Of a stretch of 43,500 nucleotides of DNA, positions 40,901-43,500 are shown piece after piece. Positions within the stretch are counted from its first letter, which is position 1. The number at the start of each line of letters is the position of its first letter. The notes beneath the pieces were generated by a model. It made no database searches. It was given only the letters and a program-made list of their open reading frames with translations, and had not been told where the DNA came from. A program made the position numbers and the translations under genes. This DNA is from DATFYM01 sp035315065. Lineage in GTDB: Bacteria > Acidobacteriota > Terriglobia > UBA7540. The stretch covers positions 1-43,500 of the forward strand of contig DATFYM010000040.1 in the NCBI GenBank assembly GCA_035315065.1, read 5' to 3'.

Positions 40901-43500
40901 CGTGCCGGTGACGCTGATCTCGGCCGCCTCATCCAGGTTAACCGTACCCTCGTTGCTGAAGCCGGCAGTCTGCAAGAACCCGGAGTAGGCGTTGCCCGTG
41001 GTCAGGTGCAGCGTGCCGCCCAAGGCGTTATCGAAGTTTCCCCCCACCGTCATTCGGCCAGGGCTGTACCAACCCTGGGCCCCATCGATTTCGACCATTC
41101 CTGAGTTGGTGAAATTGCCCGTGGTGGTCATCAGGGCGCCGTCATTGGTATAGTAACCACCACCGCCGACCGTAATCGCGCCCCCCACTTGGTTGATAAC
41201 GTTGCCATTCACCGTGAGTGTGCCGCCGGGCACGTCGTAGCTGTTGGTATTGCCCTGAATCGTGATGGGGCCGCTGTTGGTCAAGTCGCCATTCACCGTG
41301 AGCGACGTCGGCGTACTGCTGTTCGACTGATTGATGTTCAGCGTGCCGGAGTTCGTCATGGCTCCCGCGGTGGTCAGGGATGCCGCACCGCTGAGCGTGA
41401 GCGTGCCGTCGTTGGTGAGTCCCCCCGTGTCCGTGAGGCCCAGGACCTGACCATTGTCCAGCGTCAACGTGCCCATGCTGCCGATGGTGTTGAGAGCCGT
41501 CAAGGCGTCGTGGACACCGTCGTTAGTGATCACGGCCCCGTCACCGTACTCGAGGTTGGTGGGGCTGGTGACGCCAATCGAGGTGATGGCGGAGCCGGTG
41601 TAGCTCAGGATGCCGCCTTCGACGATGTAAGTCCCGGCGTTGAAGTTCCCGGAGCTATCGACGTTCGTAAAGGAGCCGGCCGGGCCAGTAACCAGAATCT
41701 CGGCACCAGTACCGGTGCCATTGCCACCGTCAATCTCCGCGGTGCCGGTGTTGGTGAAGCCCAAGGTTGTTAAGAATCCGCCGTCATTACCGGAGCTGTA
41801 GTTATAACTGCCGGCAGTCAGGTGCAGCGTGCCGCTGTTATTGAAGTTGCCGCCCACCGTGACCTGTGCCTCGTTGCTGGCAAATTCGCCGCCATTGCCA
41901 TCGATCTGGACCGTGCCGGCGTTGGTGAAATTGCCCGCCGTGGTCAACAAGCCTCCGGTGCCTTGGTAATACCCGGCGCCGACCGTGACCGTGGCACCCG
42001 GGTTGTTGGTAAAATTCCCGCCCACGTTCACCACGTCGCCCGCGTAACTGCTGTAATAATATCCCCCGCCGATCGACAAGATGCCGCTGGTCCCGTTGCC
42101 GTTGGTGAAGTCACCGGTGACGCTCAGAGTCTTGTTATAGCTGTTACCGTAACTGCCGACGGTGACGGTACCGCCATCATTGTTGATGAAGTTCCCGTTT
42201 ACCGTCACGGTGTTCGCCACGGAGCTGCCGTTCATGGTGAAGGCGCCGGAGTTGGTAAAGGTGCCGCCAATCGGCGTCGTGTTCAAGCTGGCATCATAAA
42301 ACGTGAGGGCACCTTCGTTGCTGGTCAGATTGGCCAAGCCGTTGGTGGTACCGTCGGGCGTGATCAAGCCAGCGTCCACCATCTCCAATGAAACACCGTT
42401 CTGGATGTCGGTAATGGTGGCGTTAGGGGCCTCCAGCAGTCCCTCGATAACATAGCTGCCGCCGTTGCCCAAGCTTCCCGCCGTAATGTCGGACCAGCCG
42501 TTAGCCCCCACCAGGATCTCGGCGCCGGGATCCACTTCCGTGTAGCCGCTGTTGCTGAACCCCAGCGTACTCAGGAAACCTCCAGGGTAGCTGCTGCCTT
42601 CCGCGTTCTCGCCTAAAACAAGCGAGCCGCTGTTGGTGAAGGTCCCGCCGACGCTCACGCTGGCGTTGTCCGAGTAATACCCACCCCCGATCGACATCGA
42701 ACCCGCGTTGTTGAAATTGCCGCCCACCGTCAACTGGCCGCCCGCGTACACATAGCCGCCGTTCACCTCGACGGTGGCGCCAGCCGCGTTGGTGAAGTTG
42801 CCCGTGGTCGTCATGGTGCCGCCCGCCTCATAATCGAAGCCGCCCGCCACCTGGACCAGAGCACCCGCATTATTAATGAAATCTCCGTTGACCGTGAGGG
42901 AACCGGCAGTTCCTGGAGAGGCATAATAGGAGTTGCCCACATAAAGATTGCCGCCGTTGGTGAGGCCTCCCACGAGGTTGAGCGCATAGCCGTATTCCAG
43001 CTCGAGCGTGCCATTGTTGACGGCGAGGGTGGTGAGCGCGTCCGTCGTACCGTCGGGCGTAATGAGCGACGTATCGCCGATTTCAAGACTCACCCCATGG
43101 TCAATGGTCACGATGGTGTTGATGACCGGATTGTTGTACTGGAATTTGCTGTTTCCCTCGAACTCGTAGTTTCCGCTGGTGAGTTCTCCCGTGTTGGTGA
43201 GCGAGGCCCAGGGGCCGGTGAGAGTAAACGTGCTGCCGCCCAGCAGCTCGAAGGTACCCTTGCTGGTCAATCCGGTGGCGCGCCCGGTATCGTTGCTATT
43301 CTCGATGTAACTCCCGCCGCTGTTGACGACGAGGTTTCCGCCGATGGTGAGGGTGTCGCTGCCATTGAGGCTGACGGCGCCGCTGGTGTTGAGATCGCCG
43401 CCCGTGGTCATCGAGCTGGTATTCGCAATGGAAAGGCTACTGCCGGCACCCAGAGTGACCGCGCCGCCCGTGGTCATCGAGCTGTTGTTCTCGATCGTCA
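31928..43500 (-). CDS. Giant beta-strand-repeat surface protein with PEP-CTERM signal (5' end outside window)
   Basis: The frame is open from the right edge to a TAA at 31928-31930, at least 3,856 codons. It is made of NFTNSGTLTIGG-like strands about 20 residues long, rich in Gly, Asn, Thr and Ser and very poor in Lys and Arg, as in right-handed beta-helix adhesins. Four modules are visible. Modules 2, 3 and 4 open with a Trp/Cys motif (WxCxPxxxxCxPNN at about 39162-39237, 36415-36497, 34280-34364). Each module closes with a GVLNITG...FDIL-like sandwich. The end is PTPEPSAWLMLGTALLAML, then MMQRRSAKRA: a PEP-CTERM motif, membrane helix and basic tail processed by an exosortase. The signal peptide lies outside the window. 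Confidence 0.93.
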   Translation of the reverse strand, partial: TIENNSSMTTGGAVTLGAGSSLSIANTSSMTTGGDLNTSGAVSLNGSDTLTIGGNLVVNSGGSYIENSNDTGRATGLTSKGTFELLGGSTFTLTGPWASLTNTGELTSGNYEFEGNSKFQYNNPVINTIVTIDHGVSLEIGDTSLITPDGTTDALTTLAVNNGTLELEYGYALNLVGGLTNGGNLYVGNSYYASPGTAGSLTVNGDFINNAGALVQVAGGFDYEAGGTMTTTGNFTNAAGATVEVNGGYVYAGGQLTVGGNFNNAGSMSIGGGYYSDNASVSVGGTFTNSGSLVLGENAEGSSYPGGFLSTLGFSNSGYTEVDPGAEILVGANGWSDITAGSLGNGGSYVIEGLLEAPNATITDIQNGVSLEMVDAGLITPDGTTNGLANLTSNEGALTFYDASLNTTPIGGTFTNSGAFTMNGSSVANTVTVNGNFINNDGGTVTVGSYGNSYNKTLSVTGDFTNGNGTSGILSIGGGYYYSSYAGDVVNVGGNFTNNPGATVTVGAGYYQGTGGLLTTAGNFTNAGTVQIDGNGGEFASNEAQVTVGGNFNNSGTLHLTAGSYNYSSGNDGGFLTTLGFTNTGTAEIDGGNGTGTGAEILVTGPAGSFTNVDSSGNFNAGTYIVEGGILSYTGSAITSIGVTSPTNLEYGDGAVITNDGVHDALTALNTIGSMGTLTLDNGQVLGLTDTGGLTNDGTLTLSGAASLTTAGAMTNSGTLNINQSNSSTPTSLTVNGDLTNSGPITIQGNTNSYDVPGGTLTVNGNVINQVGGAITVGGGGYYTNDGALMTTTGNFTNSGMVEIDGAQGWYSPGRMTVGGNFDNALGGTLHLTTGNAYSGFLQTAGFSNEGTVNLDEAAEISVTGTGTVSNSGILNINSNGSSYTGLLTMAGNFTNSGTATINPGGEIQVLGNAGDTNSGTLTAGALYTTAGNFTNSGTATINPGGEIQVLGNAGDTNTGTITLVGQPSTSVPQAVYTTNGSFTNAVGGVVTVQSSWSNGNQFTTGGGFTNNGTLEVYGGQYWGNAPGQVHVGGNFSNTGTMDLDVGYYGGNSYGGQLLVAGNWSDLSPSGELSGGGTFNIGGLFQYNGPSGVTSIDSGINLTFSSSGEIENGSTNALAGLGANAGNLEFDETNETFTPAGGTFTNSGTLTLGGTSGETITINGTLSNTGTVSLTGPNVTLNDDMNNSGAVTLSGVGDIQNVTGNYNNNSLGTLTFSGSNGQVNVASGNAFNNASGATVTMAGTNDTITAGTFNNAGSVTIGPSEIITMTTAAGYSQTAGTTQGSGRINGNVTISGGTIFAGSATNPGMLTINGNYTQNGTGVFNEVIGSGSSNGLLDIINGSITLGSGTGTTLTINLLNNYDPINGTSFTIMDGSLASGSFNISDPTFDNGNQKWVLSYNPALDDIVLTAASNISGTILATWTTSSGDWTTATQWGCSPGPSTCVPNNFSGTVYNTSLDSPGYTLTLPTGNSITVDTMTLTAGTLSIQSGATLNLANQPGGITDIPATAGLDVGGTFTAGANSALAGLTSVEGTLELFNGQSLMITPGGSPATLTNSGYLDIWNGTSVTVNGNLNNSYSLNTGYYGSGGNTLDITGTLTNSDQFYVYGSGDVATVGALNNSGEVYVNTGATLNVTSGITDVQAGSSIYAYGTINGLGGLTSVEGYLGLDNGQSISVTPGAGTLTLASSGRIDLHSGTDLTVNGTVSNAGNLYLYDSGTMANLTTLTMTSTGTTYIGAGTTMNLTNGITDVPGTLVVYGTINSGGTSALTGLTSVEGVVGLYNGQSLTITPGGSPATLTNSGYFNIADGTSVTVNGNVNTSYFLNTGYYGSGGNTLDITGTLTNTDSFYVYGSGDVATVGALNNSGTVYVNTGATLNLTQGITDVQAGSSIYDYGTINGLGGLTSVEGYLDLDNGQSISVTPGGGVLTLASTGEIDVYYGTGLTVNGTVNNAGYLYLYGTGTTATFTGLTNTGRTYIGTGTTLNLTNGITDVPGALTVYGTINSGGGSALAGLTSVEGTLYLANGQTLSITPGGSPATLTNSGNLGIGGGTNVTVNGNVNNSYLLTTDYEVGGGGNTLNVTGTFTNSDAFYVYGPGDQATVNELDNSGTVLVYQGTLTSNTILSNTGTVELYNTLTLNGAGTSSNSGTVNLYGGTLAGSNASANFNNTGLIQTLGGPSAPSTLNFAGTFTNAIGGTVNLNYSGDQATMATLANGGVVIVASGALLGVGTGTFTAGGGFQLLANGTLNEMLQSTSASGFGVLNITGPVSLAGQLNITLLNGFNPSGDTFDILNYTGSLSGPGFSNGTTFSEDGFDWTLSYGAGFVQLSAGVVPGLVAATWSTGSTNWTNVGAWSCNPSYSPCVPNNNNLTAFTATIDSPGNTLSLDGTSSTTNINVNSLSLVAGTLDIGSGETLNLVTQPGGITDVPSGAGLVVAGTFTTGGTTSALAGLTSVEGYLDVANGQTTAATPSGGTLSVSGSGDLRVDSGSTLTVTGNLTNSGYVFTGVGTTGNTLNVSGTFTNNAGAQAYIGYSGGTGDVANVSALTNDGYLQIGSGATMNITGGGQGITDAVAGSSLYLLGSLNVINGGTPTSGLGNLTSVEGYVELDNAQVTSTTPNGGTLTIANTGDLRVNFGSTLNVSGNLSNSGDVYTAVGGGSGNTLTVTGALTNNANALTYIGYSNTSDTANVDSLTNNGELVIGPNATFNITGGGQGVTDVVAGSTLFVDGTFELGGNPSQSALGNLTSVEGNLALQNGQTASVTPNGGTLTIASGGYLQANLGSTISVTGNIANSGIIYTGNGGSGDTLSVSGTLTNNASGQTYIGLDNATGDVANVNALTNDGLLQIGTGATLNVAGSTDTNSGNVTLYGGTLSSPSAGGNFDNTGTVQTYAGGPAGAIAIGGTFTNEAGANLTLNNGGDVAKIANLANGGTVSVAAGALLGVGTGTFNIPRGYQQLANGTLTEIIGSASSFGVLNITGGISLAGALDITLANSFNPSGDTFDILNYTPGELTGGFSNGTSFSLDGYNWTLTYGSGFVDLTAGAIPSLVAATWSTNSGNWTNTAEWSCNPSYSPCMPNNSGTTAFTAAIDSPGQTLTLDIASNPRSISINNLSLVAGNLEIGSGATLNLMSQPAGITDIPSGAALDVAGTFTAGANSALANLGSVEGTLTLEGQTLTATPGTSPFSNSGTMNLQQGTALTISGDLTNSGTIYTGNGASDTGNNSLTVSGMLTNSGNLLMEAAGDSLKADLTNSGDIQLLNNNQTLTDTGDFNNSGPYGSLELVGDSDKVTVGGNLTNTGNVELLGTNGSIVVTGALSNSGFIQVGTASGVGGGNKLTTGTWSNLDGSGKLTGGGDYAIGGVFQYATPANGITNIGSGVTIDLFGPSGLITPDGTTDALAGLITNVGTLEFDNHNEAMMPSGGTLTNSGTLYVANGSAVSISGTLSNSGTVQLFGTGSSLTADLDNSGFMSLSGNGNTLADTGDFNNNSGGSLNLNADSDQVTVAGNFNNNGGASVAMNGTDGSISVTGTLTNDGVISLGGSNNGASAQTFTNNGTITLTGTQDLVGGTSFSNNSGGTVNIGGTFSGILASVVGNAGTITVTGSSGGVADFSDLNNSGAITVGGSGNVVNAFGTINNSGAMTLDGIGNSIGALAFSNTGNVSVGAGNTATITGNYTQSGAGANLKVNGTLAAAIAFINGGTVSGSGFINADVQNIGGNVIPIDPAAPSTLKVATYTQSSTGMLTIDINGLNSLSLLDVLGAGSLDGNVTFDFGFTPSAGETFTFLTAEAGNLSGVFASDTFNGFGCATCTLDYNYGNGSVTLDINGTAPTPEPSAWLMLGTALLAMLAYGMMQRRSAKRA
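34950..36160 (-). repeat. About 440-bp tandem units within module 3 of the giant gene
   Basis: Three units share the series LTSVEG, NGQ, TPxGGTL, a GNTL or GDTL strand and ITGGGQGxTD. The word TCCACGCTGG or a close variant recurs at 36141, 35700 and 35262, giving periods of 441 and 438 bp (146-147 residues). Copies have diverged at the DNA level. Confidence 0.8.
37140..38910 (-). repeat. About 725-bp tandem units within module 2 of the giant gene
   Basis: CCGCTATTGGTCAGCGTCGC or a close variant recurs at 37371, 38093 and 38823, periods of 722 and 730 bp. Each unit encodes GGSPATLTNSG, a GYYGSGGNTLDITGTLTN strand, VYGSGDVATVGALNNSG, then VQAGSSIY and NGLGGLTSVEG, and ends at the next LTSVEG. 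Two full units and a truncated third are present; their DNA similarity is high, so the duplication is fairly recent. Confidence 0.85.
40625..40834 (-). repeat. Near-identical 90-bp direct repeat, 120-bp period, in module 1
   Basis: The 90 bases from 40625 recur from 40745 with two differences, exactly 120 bp (40 codons) apart. The units encode GNFTNSGTATINPGGEIQVL and GNAGDTN. In-frame length and near identity point to a very recent expansion by slippage or unequal recombination. Confidence 0.9.

Overview
The window looks like a chromosomal contig from an Acidobacteriota bacterium. The evidence is indirect: high GC, the remnant of an ADOP-type (acidobacterial duplicated orphan permease) protein at about 31.5-31.8 kb, a Tat-exported TIM-barrel and an exported Gfo/Idh oxidoreductase side by side, a very large PEP-CTERM surface protein, and intergenic spaces packed with short-word palindromes. 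No 16S rRNA or other marker is present, so the phylum is an inference.

Layout. 1-1083 is the start of a B12-binding radical SAM gene that runs off the left edge. 1.4-4.6 kb holds a beta-propeller-like secreted protein, a Tat-exported sugar isomerase-like protein and an exported Gfo/Idh oxidoreductase. 4.8-5.5 kb is an opposing membrane protein. 6.0-13.5 kb is the conserved SRP / ribosome-assembly block: ffh, rpsP, khpA, rimM, a small coiled-coil membrane protein, trmD, rplS, rnhB. An intact IS630-family element and a 211-bp tandem duplication separate ffh from rpsP. Next comes pyrC, which converges on the leftward cluster ruvX-mltG-hypothetical-pyrF-pyrE. Pyrimidine synthesis (PyrC, PyrE, PyrF) therefore sits on both sides of one perfect palindrome.

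18.7-25.0 kb holds a 51-residue zinc-ribbon protein, a STAS anti-anti-sigma factor, a DUF1015 protein, an alpha/beta hydrolase, a proline dehydrogenase, an AzgA-like purine permease and a FlK-like thioesterase. 25.1-31.3 kb is a leftward run: rimO, yacG, pgpA, an IPT/TIG plus NHL-propeller protein, cinA, thpR and plsY. It mixes phospholipid synthesis (PlsY, PgpA), RNA and ribosome modification (ThpR, RimO) and nucleotide repair (CinA). 31.5-31.8 kb holds the permease remnant. From 43500 down to 31928 the window is one open frame, more than 3,850 codons, of Gly/Asn/Thr/Ser-rich beta-strand repeats ending in a PEP-CTERM sorting signal and a strong terminator.

The most unusual feature is the family of intergenic repeats. 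Almost every spacer is built from a 6-12 base 'word' repeated with small changes on one side and again, reverse-complemented, on the other. The word differs from site to site, but the construction is the same. In about ten genes the stop codon lies inside such a repeat or directly against it, and in plsY every usable start codon lies upstream of one, so the repeat is translated. The giant surface protein, the IS insertion with its empty-site copy alongside, and a 39-codon insertion in the active-site loop of TrmD are the other points worth following up.
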